42,946 nucleotides of DNA, from NCBI RefSeq assembly GCF_018982965.1, contig NZ_JACBYP010000070.1, positions 1 to 42,946 of the forward strand, written 5' to 3'. The notes under the pieces are model-generated. The model was not told where the DNA came from. It searched no databases and saw nothing but the letters and a program-made list of their open reading frames with translations. Source of the DNA: Streptomyces mayonensis (GTDB lineage Bacteria; Actinomycetota; Actinomycetes; Streptomycetales; Streptomycetaceae). Below are positions 15,101 through 21,836 of this stretch, piece by piece (positions within the stretch are counted from its first letter, which is position 1; each line of letters begins with the position of its first letter). The translations under genes and the position numbers were made by a program.

Positions 15101-15712
15101 ACGGCGGTCGCCGAGTGCCGGCTGGCGCTGGGCGGCGGCCCGGAGGCGCTGGCCCTGGCCGCGGAGGAGCTGCGGCTGGCCAGGGTGTGGAACACGCCGC
15201 GCACCGTGGGCCGCGCCCTGCGCGTGCTCGGCACGGCGACCGGGGGCCGCCGCGGCCTCGAACTGGCCGAGGAGGCCGTACGGATGCTGCGCGACGCGCC
15301 CGCCGGCACCGACATGGAGCTGATCCCGGCGCTGCTCGCCCAGGGCCGGCTGCTCCTGGCCGCCGGGGACCGCAGCCACGCCCGCGCCCGCCTGCGCGAG
15401 GCGGCGGAACTCGCCGAACGCAAGGGGGCCCTGCGCTGGCTCGCCGAGGCCGACCGGTCCCTGCGCGAGGGCGGCGCCCGCCGTCCCGTCGCCACCCGCA
15501 CGGGTGCCGGGGCGCTGACCGGCAGCGAGCGCCGGATCGCCGAACTGGCCGCCGACGGACGTACCAACACCGAGATAGCCGACCTGCTGCACCTGGCCCG
15601 CCGCACCGTCGAGACCCACCTGACGAGCACCTACCGCAAGCTGCGGATACGCCGCAGAACGGAACTGCCCGGAGCACTGCGGCACGAGGCCCATCCCAAC
15701 CCGCAGTGCTGA
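12152..15712 (+). CDS. Giant LuxR-family (LAL/STAND-type) transcriptional regulator
   Basis: The 1186-residue protein starts at ATG 12152, with AGGAGG 6 bp upstream. The N-terminal AAA/STAND ATPase region has a P-loop GASGTGRT (residues 34-41) in which Arg40 replaces the usual Lys, and a Walker B ending in DD at 119-120. A Tyr/Pro/Gly-rich insertion (about residues 240-540), including YGREVAP repeats, splits the ATPase part from a winged-helix-like region (ARIAGWLAAMTRLGLL). A long helical-repeat region follows, then a C-terminal LuxR HTH (about 1122-1180; LTGSERRIAELAADGRTNTEIADLL). It seems to correspond to SCO4263 beside the CIS cluster, so CIS control is plausible. The P-loop change may weaken nucleotide hydrolysis. 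Confidence 0.9.
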   Translation: MTGPLRERDDAHALLAAEMERALAGTGGLVLVRGASGTGRTAVLESAARCAADRGLRLLRVRCSPEDTAVPFSTVLQLLGPVPEFTDLAPGDDDRGSAARLWRVLRSYAAESPLLVAVDDVHLADEPSRRWLAEAARRIDRLPVLLVATERSQYDIDPRPAGLTQELSPSLVRTHTLAPLSDRAAAGLVRDAFPEACATWAAECVRAGAGSPLLLHALLDDLGGTPHPGGPPPVPDTCASLYPGSYPAAVSWWLKSAGAATAEVARSLAALEQAWPSGPAPRRGEYRHAFPHPETAPPVTAYGPVPETPAARARRAGDTAPGCRDVRSAEHDTDTGPGDAGAPAEPGGAGRNTPDASLPVPGAPSYGRGESPYGREVAPYGREVAPYGREGSSYGREGSPYGWDVSSYPEDVSRYPDDASPYGTPAPPYGTAAVGPGVPDPDPCAEPPGPHPHPAEPADAVRDSAYQRHQQYPRHQQHQQYPRYPWYPFTAPNEGRPSPASDAARGPSGPPPYGPDRTPRWHTPAPSAASAPPPAGEGAGDPVDVLAEAVGADPARIAGWLAAMTRLGLLRPDAGGRPRFAHPLLRDAVLTGWPRPRREAVHRAAAEAMLRRGDRVEAIARHLLRTPAVRLPWALRVLRDAVTVAVHDARPADAVAYLRRALDEPVSDGLRQRLLTELGSLEYASADTPAAIARLAEAQHLPADPRNRVRTAVALGTALAGRGEIRTAMEVLRRTEGRLAGHPDLARTVQTAGALLSDEDVATRREVYRWLSEAGRNSPELLGTAGQALLVRYAATAALISADEAMARVRDLLAQPGDPLAEPFLLGTAASVAQWADQLDEADRLVERGLAGQHPALLHPMQHALLNTRADIAAARGDHTRLLAVAGHGSGHGSGPGAGPTNRDAHALMAFVHTGRTDEALRFADRFDLREVPETWELNRYLYARGVLRAATGDPAGALHDFLECGRRQGAREVVSPVVTPWRTAVAECRLALGGGPEALALAAEELRLARVWNTPRTVGRALRVLGTATGGRRGLELAEEAVRMLRDAPAGTDMELIPALLAQGRLLLAAGDRSHARARLREAAELAERKGALRWLAEADRSLREGGARRPVATRTGAGALTGSERRIAELAADGRTNTEIADLLHLARRTVETHLTSTYRKLRIRRRTELPGALRHEAHPNPQC
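13247..13372 (+). repeat. Six 21-bp in-frame units (YGRExxP)
   Basis: Units begin at 13247, 13268, 13289, 13310, 13331 and 13352, each starting TACGGGCGGG or close to it. They encode seven residues of the type YGREVAP within the linker of the giant regulator. A degenerate YPEDVSR series continues to about 13420. Confidence 0.9.
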
Positions 15713-15734
15713 TGCGACGTCCCGGGCCGGCGGC

Positions 15735-16616
15735 TCATCCGCCGAGCAGCAGCCGCCCGATCTCCAACTGCTCGGTCTCCAGCGGGTCGCCGTCCTCGAC
15801 GTTCCACAGGCAGTTCTGCAGGACCCGCCCGAGGGTCCAGGCGCGGGCGCGCTCCCGGTCGAGCCCGAGGACGTCCGTCATGGCGTCGAAGCGCCACCGG
15901 GTCTCGCCCGGGTCGTACCGGTTGTGCAGCGCGGGCAGCACGTCGAAGCCGGGGTCACCGGCCAGCGGTTTGGGATCGATGGCGAGCCAGGGCGCCCGCT
16001 CGGAGGCCAGGACGTTCTCGAAGTGCAGGTCCCAGTGGAGCAGCCGGTCGCCGGGCTCGGCGGCCACCTCGCGCACGGCGGCGGCGCAGTCGGCGACCAG
16101 CCGCCGGTCCGCCGGGTCCGCGATGCGCTCCAGGACGTGGGGCGTGCGCTCCAGCATGCGCGGCGCGATGTCGGCGAGGCGGCGCATGCCGGTCGGTGCC
16201 GGGCACGCGGTGAGGCGGGCGAGCAGCCGGGCGATGACGAGCACGGCCTCCCGGGAGTCCTCGACGTGACGGAGCGAGCGGCCCGGATCCAGCCGCTCCA
16301 GCAGCATGGTGCCGGTGTCCGCGTCGTGGTCGAGCAGCCGCACCGCCCCGTCCCCGTCCCATGCCCGCAGGGCGAGCGGCTCGCCCGCGCTCTCCTCGTC
16401 GCGGATCTGGAGCTTCAGCACGGCGGGAGCGCCGTCGCGGCGCACGACCGGCAGCACCAGCGCCGTCCACCCGTGCATCGACGGCCCGTCGAGCCGCAGC
16501 CCCCACCGCCGGAGGAACCCGGCCGCCAGCTCCGGCAGCCCGTCGACGAACGCCCGCCCCGCCGCCCCGTTGTACTTCACCTGCGTCGCCACAAGCCCGT
16601 CCGGAACCTCGATCAT
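15735..16616 (-). CDS. Aminoglycoside/hydroxyurea-type phosphotransferase family protein
   Basis: The 293-residue protein starts with ATG at 16616. It has the APH kinase fold: a VLKLQIRDEESAGEPLAL nucleotide-binding part, catalytic loop LLHWDLHFENVL and the metal-binding IDPKPLAGDPGFDV. This pattern belongs to the APH(6)/hydroxyurea phosphotransferase group, which contains streptomycin 6-phosphotransferases and many housekeeping kinases of unknown substrate. Resistance to a given antibiotic cannot be claimed from sequence alone. It stands alone, convergent with the giant regulator (22-bp gap), and appears to be transcribed from a leaderless promoter. Confidence 0.85.
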   Translation of the reverse strand: MIEVPDGLVATQVKYNGAAGRAFVDGLPELAAGFLRRWGLRLDGPSMHGWTALVLPVVRRDGAPAVLKLQIRDEESAGEPLALRAWDGDGAVRLLDHDADTGTMLLERLDPGRSLRHVEDSREAVLVIARLLARLTACPAPTGMRRLADIAPRMLERTPHVLERIADPADRRLVADCAAAVREVAAEPGDRLLHWDLHFENVLASERAPWLAIDPKPLAGDPGFDVLPALHNRYDPGETRWRFDAMTDVLGLDRERARAWTLGRVLQNCLWNVEDGDPLETEQLEIGRLLLGG

Positions 16617-16624
16617 GCGCCCCG

Positions 16625-16653
16625 ACGGTACCGGGCGGCCCGCCTCCGGTCAC
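16625..16653 (-). promoter_or_regulatory. Leaderless promoter of the phosphotransferase gene
   Basis: On the minus strand, -35 GTGACC (16648-16653) and -10 TACCGT (16625-16630) are 17 bp apart. The -10 ends 8 bp before the ATG and there is no Shine-Dalgarno sequence. Confidence 0.6.
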
Positions 16654-16711
16654 TCCCACGTGAGCCGCTGTCCGTCGGGGCGCTCAACAGGTCGGCGCGT
16701 TTCCAAACTGC

Positions 16712-16954
16712 TTGGAAGGACGGGTAGTTGAACGCATAATCGAACCATCGGCGCAGTCGAACGGTGAGTCCTCGAACGGCCTTGAGCGGTTCGGGCGCGA
16801 GGTGGAATCCGCCTTGGCGCACAAGGGAGCGAACCAACGCCAACTGGCCGACGCCACCGGCTGCAAGGAGACGTACGTCTCCAAGGAGCCGTACGTCTCC
16901 AAGGTCAAACACGGCAGGGCCCTGCCGTCGCGGTACGCCAAGCACCACGGGTGA
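16712..16954 (+). pseudogene. XRE-type HTH fragment or very small HTH protein
   Basis: An 80-codon frame (TTG 16712, stop TGA 16952-16954) contains FGREVESALAHKG, QRQLADATGCKETYVSK and VKHGRALPS, which read as the front of an XRE/Cro-like helix-turn-helix of the kind found in Streptomyces DUF5753 regulators. The rest of such a regulator (about 200 residues) is missing. An 18-bp-period duplication around 16870-16902 repeats TYVSK/PYVSK inside the recognition-helix region. A decayed gene is the best reading; a functional mini-HTH cannot be excluded. Confidence 0.5.
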
Positions 16955-16978
16955 TCAGCGGTCGCGCATCCCTGAGCG

Positions 16979-17833
16979 TCAGAGTTGCCGGCGGGACTGT
17001 CGGGCGTCCTCGAAGTGCGCCCGGAAGCTGCGCGGTGCCTGCCCGGTGACGCGCCGGACGGTGTCCGTGACGCGGTCCTCCGCCCCGGCGGCGATGGCAC
17101 TGTCCAGTCCGGCCAGCAGCTCGGCGAACCGGGCCGGGACCTCTCCCGCAAGGTGCTCGGCCAACTGCTCCACGGACAGCCGGCGGTGGACCACGGGCCG
17201 GCCGGTGACCTCGGTGGCGATCGCGGCGATGTCGTCGTGACTGAGCGTCTCGGGCCCGGTGAGGACGAGATCGGTGCCGGGGACCCGGGCGTCGGTCAGG
17301 GCGCGGACGGCGACGGCGGCGATGTCCCCGGCGTCGACGAAGCCGACCCGGCCGTCCCCGGCGGCGGTGCGGACGACGCCCTCGTCGCGGATGCCGCGGG
17401 CGTGCGCGTGCGTGCCGGTGAAGTTCTGCATGAACCACGAGGGCCGCAGGACCGCCCACTGCTCGAAAAGACCGGGCAGGGCCTGGTGCACCGCGCCCAC
17501 CGCCGGGCCGCCCGCGGGGACGGCCGAGGAGCTGAGCAGCACCGCGCGGCGCACGCCGGCGGCGCGGGCCTGCCGCAGGAACGGCAGCATGACGGCCGCG
17601 GGTTCGGGGTCGCCCACGGGCGGTACGAGGTAGACGCGGTCGGCGCCGTCGAGGGCGGCCGGGTGGGTGGCGGGCTCGTACCAGTCGAAGGCGACCGGTT
17701 CGGCTCCGGCGACCGGCGTCGCCCGCCGGCTGGCGGCTCTGACCCGGTGCCCGGCGGCCGTCAGACCCGCGGCGGTGCGGCTTCCGGTGGTGCCGGTGGC
17801 GCCGATGACCAGGGTGGCGCCGGCGGCCGTCAC
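16979..17833 (-). CDS. NmrA-like NAD(P)-binding (SDR-fold) protein
   Basis: The 284-residue protein starts with GTG at 17833. The Rossmann motif GATGTTG lies at residues 11-17, and the family pattern continues with VYLVPP, VLLSSSAV and LRPSWFMQNF. These atypical SDR proteins act as NADPH-dependent reductases or redox sensors with unknown substrates. The start overlaps the stop of the SnoaL-like gene by 4 bp (GTGA), so both are one operon, likely repressed by the divergent TetR regulator. The open frame continues upstream only because the SnoaL gene is read out of frame there. Confidence 0.88.
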   Translation of the reverse strand: MTAAGATLVIGATGTTGSRTAAGLTAAGHRVRAASRRATPVAGAEPVAFDWYEPATHPAALDGADRVYLVPPVGDPEPAAVMLPFLRQARAAGVRRAVLLSSSAVPAGGPAVGAVHQALPGLFEQWAVLRPSWFMQNFTGTHAHARGIRDEGVVRTAAGDGRVGFVDAGDIAAVAVRALTDARVPGTDLVLTGPETLSHDDIAAIATEVTGRPVVHRRLSVEQLAEHLAGEVPARFAELLAGLDSAIAAGAEDRVTDTVRRVTGQAPRSFRAHFEDARQSRRQL

Positions 17834-18270
17834 CGGGCGCTCCCGGTGAAGTCGGCACCGGGCTCCTGGACGCCGAGCGGGTTCCAGTAGTCGCGGCAGG
17901 AGGCGATGCGCCCGTCCCGGACGGTCATGACCTGGACGTACCGCATCTCGAAGGGGGCGCCGGTCTTCACCAGGCTTCCCACACCGCGCAGTTCGGCGAC
18001 GACGGTCTGCGGGTCGGTCGTCTCGTGGATCCGCACGTCGGGGAAGTCCCGCAGGTCGATGTGGTCGGGGTAGTGGCGCAGGTACGCCGCGACGGCCTCC
18101 CTGCCCTCCAGCCGCCGGGGCCAGCCCTCGGGGGCGAAGGGGAACTCCATGAGCGCGTCCTCGGCCCACAGGCCGGCGAAGGCGGACATGTCCTTGTCGA
18201 GCAGCAGGCGCAGGCCGTGGCGGAGGAGTTCCGCCGGGGAGGCCGGTGCGTTCGGTGCGGGTGCGGACAC
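17830..18270 (-). CDS. SnoaL-like / NTF2-fold protein
   Basis: The 146-residue protein starts with GTG at 18270, chosen because GGAGG lies 6 bp upstream; an ATG 18 bp earlier (18288) lacks a site. The sequence has the SnoaL-like alpha+beta barrel pattern: DKDMSAFAGLWAEDALMEFPFAP, YLRHYPDHIDL, YVQVMTVRDGRIASCRDYWNPL. Related proteins are polyketide cyclases, isomerases or small-molecule binding proteins. It is first in an operon with the NmrA-like gene and divergent from a TetR regulator. Confidence 0.88.
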   Translation of the reverse strand: MSAPAPNAPASPAELLRHGLRLLLDKDMSAFAGLWAEDALMEFPFAPEGWPRRLEGREAVAAYLRHYPDHIDLRDFPDVRIHETTDPQTVVAELRGVGSLVKTGAPFEMRYVQVMTVRDGRIASCRDYWNPLGVQEPGADFTGSAR

Positions 18271-18294
18271 GGGTATCCTCCGGTTCATAGAATG

Positions 18295-18339
18295 CGGACC
18301 TGGGGTCCGTTTCGACAGACGATACGGACTGAGGGTCCG
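18295..18339. promoter_or_regulatory. Twin TetR-type operators, CGGAC-N5-GTCCG
   Basis: Two dyads, 18295-18309 and 18325-18339, both read CGGAC-N5-GTCCG. Their centres are exactly 30 bp apart, close to three helical turns, so two dimers could bind one face of the DNA. The second extends to ACGGAC / GTCCGT (18324-18340). They lie between the divergent SnoaL-like and TetR genes and are the probable sites of that regulator. Confidence 0.8.
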
Positions 18340-18360
18340 TTTTGCAAAGGGAGGAGCAGC

Positions 18361-18942
18361 ATGCCGGAGCACAGGTCCCGCAAGGACGCCGCACGCAACC
18401 GGGAGGCCGTCCTCGCGGCCGCCGACGCCCTCTTCGCCCGGCGCGGGAGTGCCGAGGACGTCACCACGGCCGAGGTCGCGGCGGAGGCCGGGGTCGGCAA
18501 GGGCACGCTCTTCCGGGCCTTCGGCGACCGTGCGGGGCTGCTCCGCGCGCTGTACGAGGCACGGCTCGCACCGGTCAGGGAGGCCGTCGAGTCCGGCCCG
18601 CCGCCCCTGGGGCCCGCGACGCCGCCGCGGGAGCGCGTGCCCGCCCTGCTCGACGCGGTCCTGTGCTTCAAGCTCGACAACCGGCGCCTCGTGGTGGCCC
18701 TGGAGGAGAGCGCGAACGGGAGCGCCAGCCCCTATCAGGCGTCGCACTATGAGTGGCTGCACCGGCTGCTCCGGGACGTGCTGGAGCAGATCCCGGGCAC
18801 GCCCGGCAGCGACTTCACCGCCCACGCCCTGCTCGCCGCCACGCGGGCCGACCTGGTCGAGCACCTGGCGGGCAGGGAGGGCGTACCGCGCGAGACCCTG
18901 CGGGCACAGCTCGCGGACTTCACCGCCGGGCTCCTGGACTGA
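18361..18942 (+). CDS. TetR-family transcriptional regulator
   Basis: The 193-residue protein starts at ATG 18361, with GGGAGGAG 5 bp upstream. The N-terminal HTH is typical: RNREAVLAAADALFARRG, VTTAEVAAEAGVGKGTLFRAFGDRAGLLRALYE. The C-terminal ligand domain is short. It is divergent from the SnoaL-NmrA operon with twin dyads between them, so it most likely represses both itself and that operon. The inducer is unknown. Confidence 0.92.
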   Translation: MPEHRSRKDAARNREAVLAAADALFARRGSAEDVTTAEVAAEAGVGKGTLFRAFGDRAGLLRALYEARLAPVREAVESGPPPLGPATPPRERVPALLDAVLCFKLDNRRLVVALEESANGSASPYQASHYEWLHRLLRDVLEQIPGTPGSDFTAHALLAATRADLVEHLAGREGVPRETLRAQLADFTAGLLD

Positions 18943-19030
18943 CCGGGACCGGGACCGGCACGGGGCCAGGACCGACCGACACAGAGGCAGGACCGGTACC
19001 GGACCGGCACCGGCAAGGGCCCGGCTGCCC

Positions 19031-20533
19031 TCAGGACACCGGTTCCGGCACCGGCCGGTCGGCGGGGGTGCCGTGCTTCGGGGCCTTGGCCGTCACCATC
19101 AGGCCCGCGACCAGGCCCGCAAGCAGCATGACCCCCGCGGCCACCCAGATGGCGACGGTGTAGCCGTGGACGATGCCCTCCCGTACGACCCGCTCGCGCT
19201 GGGAGGGGTCGGTGAGGTGGGCGGTGATCCAGGACGCGCTGGTGCTGGTCGCGATGGTGTTGAGCAGCGCCGTACCGATGGAACCGCCCACCTGCTGCGA
19301 GGTGTTGACGGTCGCGGAGGTCACCCCGGAGTCCCGCGGGGCGACGCCCGCGGTGGCGGTGGAGAAGACCGGCATGAAGGTCAGGCCCATGCCGAGGCCC
19401 ATCAGCAGCAGCGCGGGCAGGATCTCGGAGACGTACTCCGAGCGCACGGTCATCTGCGTGAGGATCACCATGCCGCCGGACGCCAGCAGCATCCCCGGCA
19501 CCATCAGCATCCGCGGGCTCACGTGCGGCAGCAGCCGGGCCGCGATCTGGGTGGAGCCGACGATGATCGCGACGGTCATCGGCAGGAACGCCAGCCCGGT
19601 CCGCACCGGCGAGTAGCCGAGGATGACCTGGAGGTAGTACGTCATGAACAGGAAGAGGCCGAACATGCCGATGACGGCCAGCATCATCGTCAGGAAGCAC
19701 CCGGCGCGGTCGCGGTCGCGGATGATGTGCAGCGGCAGCAGCGGCATCGGTGCGCGGGTCTGCCACCACACGAAGGCGGCCAGCAGGACCACCGCCAGGG
19801 CGAACAGCGCAAGGACCAGGGCGTCGGTCCAGCCGCGGGGCTGCGCCTCGCTGAAGCCGTAGACGAGGGCGACCAGGCCGCCGCAGCCCAGGATCACCCC
19901 GGGCACGTCGAGGCGGGCACCGGCGTGGCCGGGGCGGTCGTGCAGCAGGAGCAGGGCACCGATCACGGCGACGACGGCGACCGGGACGTTGACGTACAGG
20001 CACCAGCGCCAGTTCAGGTACTCGGTGAGCACGCCGCCGACGATGAAGCCGATCGCGGAGCCGCTGCCGGCCAGCGCGCCGTAGATGCCGAACGCCTTCC
20101 CGCGTTCCTTCGGGTCGGTGAAGGTGGTCGTCAGCAGGGACAGCGCGGACGGCGCGAGGACGGCGGCGAAGACGCCCTGGAGGGCGCGGGCGCCGAAGAG
20201 CATCATCGAATTGACGGCGGCGCCGCCGATCGCGGAGGCGGCGGCGAAGCCGACCAGCCCGATGACGAACGTGCGTTTGCGCCCCACGAGGTCCGCGACC
20301 CGGCCGCCGAGCAGCAGGAGCCCGCCGAACGCGAGGGTGTACGCGGTGATCACCCACTGGCGGTTGCCGTCGGACATGTCCAGATCGCGCTGCGCGGAGG
20401 GCAGCGCGATGTTCACGATCGTCGCGTCGAGGACGACCATCAGCTGGGCGAGGGCGATCACCACCAGTCCCCACCAGCGGTGGGGATCGGCGTCGCCGGG
20501 CGCGGCCGGGTCACCTGTCCGGGTGGAACTCAC
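19031..20533 (-). CDS. DHA2-family (EmrB/QacA-type) MFS drug exporter
   Basis: The 500-residue protein is tentatively started at GTG 20533; there is no Shine-Dalgarno sequence and no alternative start close upstream. It has about 14 hydrophobic segments. Family signatures include VVLDATIVNIALPSAQRDL in the first segment, GGRVADLVGRKRTF between TM2 and TM3, and motif C-like GSAIGFIVGGVL. It should export drugs or metabolites by proton exchange. It ends convergent to the TetR gene but is not clearly part of its regulon. The region upstream has tandem repeats and no obvious promoter. Confidence 0.9.
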   Translation of the reverse strand: MSSTRTGDPAAPGDADPHRWWGLVVIALAQLMVVLDATIVNIALPSAQRDLDMSDGNRQWVITAYTLAFGGLLLLGGRVADLVGRKRTFVIGLVGFAAASAIGGAAVNSMMLFGARALQGVFAAVLAPSALSLLTTTFTDPKERGKAFGIYGALAGSGSAIGFIVGGVLTEYLNWRWCLYVNVPVAVVAVIGALLLLHDRPGHAGARLDVPGVILGCGGLVALVYGFSEAQPRGWTDALVLALFALAVVLLAAFVWWQTRAPMPLLPLHIIRDRDRAGCFLTMMLAVIGMFGLFLFMTYYLQVILGYSPVRTGLAFLPMTVAIIVGSTQIAARLLPHVSPRMLMVPGMLLASGGMVILTQMTVRSEYVSEILPALLLMGLGMGLTFMPVFSTATAGVAPRDSGVTSATVNTSQQVGGSIGTALLNTIATSTSASWITAHLTDPSQRERVVREGIVHGYTVAIWVAAGVMLLAGLVAGLMVTAKAPKHGTPADRPVPEPVS

Positions 20534-20636
20534 CCGGACAGAAGACCATGAATCGGTACGTATCGCATCCTGCGTCCCGCGCCTCCCCGTGTTCCCGCGC
20601 CCCGTGTCCCGCTGCCCGGTCCGGCGCCGTCCGCTC

Positions 20637-20701
20637 CGCTCGCGTGCTCCGGTCGCGTGCTGTGGTCGTGTGCTGCGGTCGCCTGCTTCGCTCGCCTGCC
20701 C
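20637..20701. repeat. Five degenerate 13-bp tandem units upstream of the exporter
   Basis: Units of the form CGGTCGCGTGCTG repeat five times. They lie in the 218-bp gap between the exporter start and the oxidoreductase stop, where no gene is credible. They could affect exporter transcription, but nothing shows this directly. Confidence 0.65.
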
Positions 20702-20751
20702 TGCCCGTGCTCCGGACGCACCAACAGCGTCCGTGCTCCGGCCGGGGCGCG

Positions 20752-21732
20752 TCACGGCTCCAGGACCACCTTTCCGGTCGTCCCCCGGTTCTCCAGCGCG
20801 CGGTGCGCGGCGGCCGCGTCGGCGAGCGGGAAGCGCTGCACGGCCGGAACGAGCCGGCCCTCGGCCGCCTGCGCCAGGGCCCGCAGTTCCAGGGTGCGTA
20901 CGGGATCGGCGCCGCCGGCCCGCTCCATCATCACCGGACCCAGGACCTGCTCGGACACGCCGTCGACGAGGTACGGGGCGCCGTCGTGCAGGCCCTGGCC
21001 CGACCAGCCGAAGACCACGTGCCGGCCGCCGGGCCCGAGCAGGGCGACGGCCTCGCGGGCGACGTCCCCGCCGACGCCGTCGAAGACGACGGTGGCGGCT
21101 CCGGCACCCAGGTGGGCGCGGACCTTCGCGGGCCACCCGGGGTCCCGGTAGTCGACGGCGAGATCGGCGCCGTTCGCGGCGACACGGGCGGTCTTCTCCG
21201 GTCCGCCCGCGAGGCCGACCACCGTGGCACCGGCGTTCTTCGCGTACTGCACCAGCAGCGTGCCGATGCCGCCCGCGGCGGCCGGGACCACGGCCACGGA
21301 GCCGGGGCCCAGGTCGGCGAACTGCACGATCCCCATCGCCGTACGCCCCGTGCCGATCATGGCGACGGCCTCCGCGAAGTCCAGGCCGGCCGGGATCCCG
21401 TGCAGGCGGGAGAGATCGGCGACGGCGAGTTCGGCGTAGCCGCCGGGCGCGAAACCGAGGTGGGTGACGACCCTGCGCCCCAGCCACTCCTGCGGCGTGT
21501 CCGGTCCGAGCGCGTCGACGACCCCGGCGACCTCGCGTCCGGGAATCGTGGGCAGTTCGACGGGCGCGGGCATCGGGCCCCGCAGGCCCTCGCGCAGGGC
21601 GGTGTCCAGGAGGTGGACGCCCGCCGCGCGGACGGCGATCCGGACCTGGCCGGGTCCGGGTGCCGGGTCCCCGACCTCCTCCAGGACGAGGTTCTCGGCA
21701 GGTCCGAAGGCGTGCAGACGGATGGCGAGCAT
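20752..21732 (-). CDS. Zinc-independent quinone oxidoreductase (MDR superfamily)
   Basis: The 326-residue protein starts with ATG at 21732, with GTGGAG 5 bp upstream. It has the MDR GroES-like fold (GPGQVRIAVRAAGVHLLDTALREG, PTIPGREVAGVV) and a Rossmann NADPH site AAAGGIGTLLVQYAK. There are no zinc-ligand cysteines at the usual positions, as in quinone oxidoreductases. It should reduce quinones or enones with NADPH. It lies 88 bp downstream of the FAD oxidoreductase gene on the same strand and a perfect 18-bp palindrome sits between them. Confidence 0.9.
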   Translation of the reverse strand: MLAIRLHAFGPAENLVLEEVGDPAPGPGQVRIAVRAAGVHLLDTALREGLRGPMPAPVELPTIPGREVAGVVDALGPDTPQEWLGRRVVTHLGFAPGGYAELAVADLSRLHGIPAGLDFAEAVAMIGTGRTAMGIVQFADLGPGSVAVVPAAAGGIGTLLVQYAKNAGATVVGLAGGPEKTARVAANGADLAVDYRDPGWPAKVRAHLGAGAATVVFDGVGGDVAREAVALLGPGGRHVVFGWSGQGLHDGAPYLVDGVSEQVLGPVMMERAGGADPVRTLELRALAQAAEGRLVPAVQRFPLADAAAAHRALENRGTTGKVVLEP

Positions 21733-21818
21733 GGGAACTCCACGAGGTGTCGGCCGGACCGGGACGGGTGTGTCCCCCGGACCCGGAAACCGCTGGTCGC
21801 TACGCACCCACCCAACGG

Positions 21819-21836
21819 CCTCAAGCGCGCTTGAGG
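21819..21836. promoter_or_regulatory. 18-bp perfect palindrome CCTCAAGCGCGCTTGAGG
   Basis: The dyad includes the stop codon of the FAD oxidoreductase and lies 87 bp upstream of the quinone oxidoreductase start. It could be an operator for the latter or the stem of a terminator for the former. Perfect symmetry without a loop favours protein binding. Confidence 0.6.

Noticed and set aside
12575..15694. 1039-codon minus-strand frame opposite the giant regulator
   Set aside because: It is low-complexity, with no family signal, and overlaps a fully supported gene.
15735..16616. Streptomycin or hydroxyurea resistance determinant
   Set aside because: The kinase family is recognised, but the substrate cannot be read from the sequence and no antibiotic cluster is nearby.
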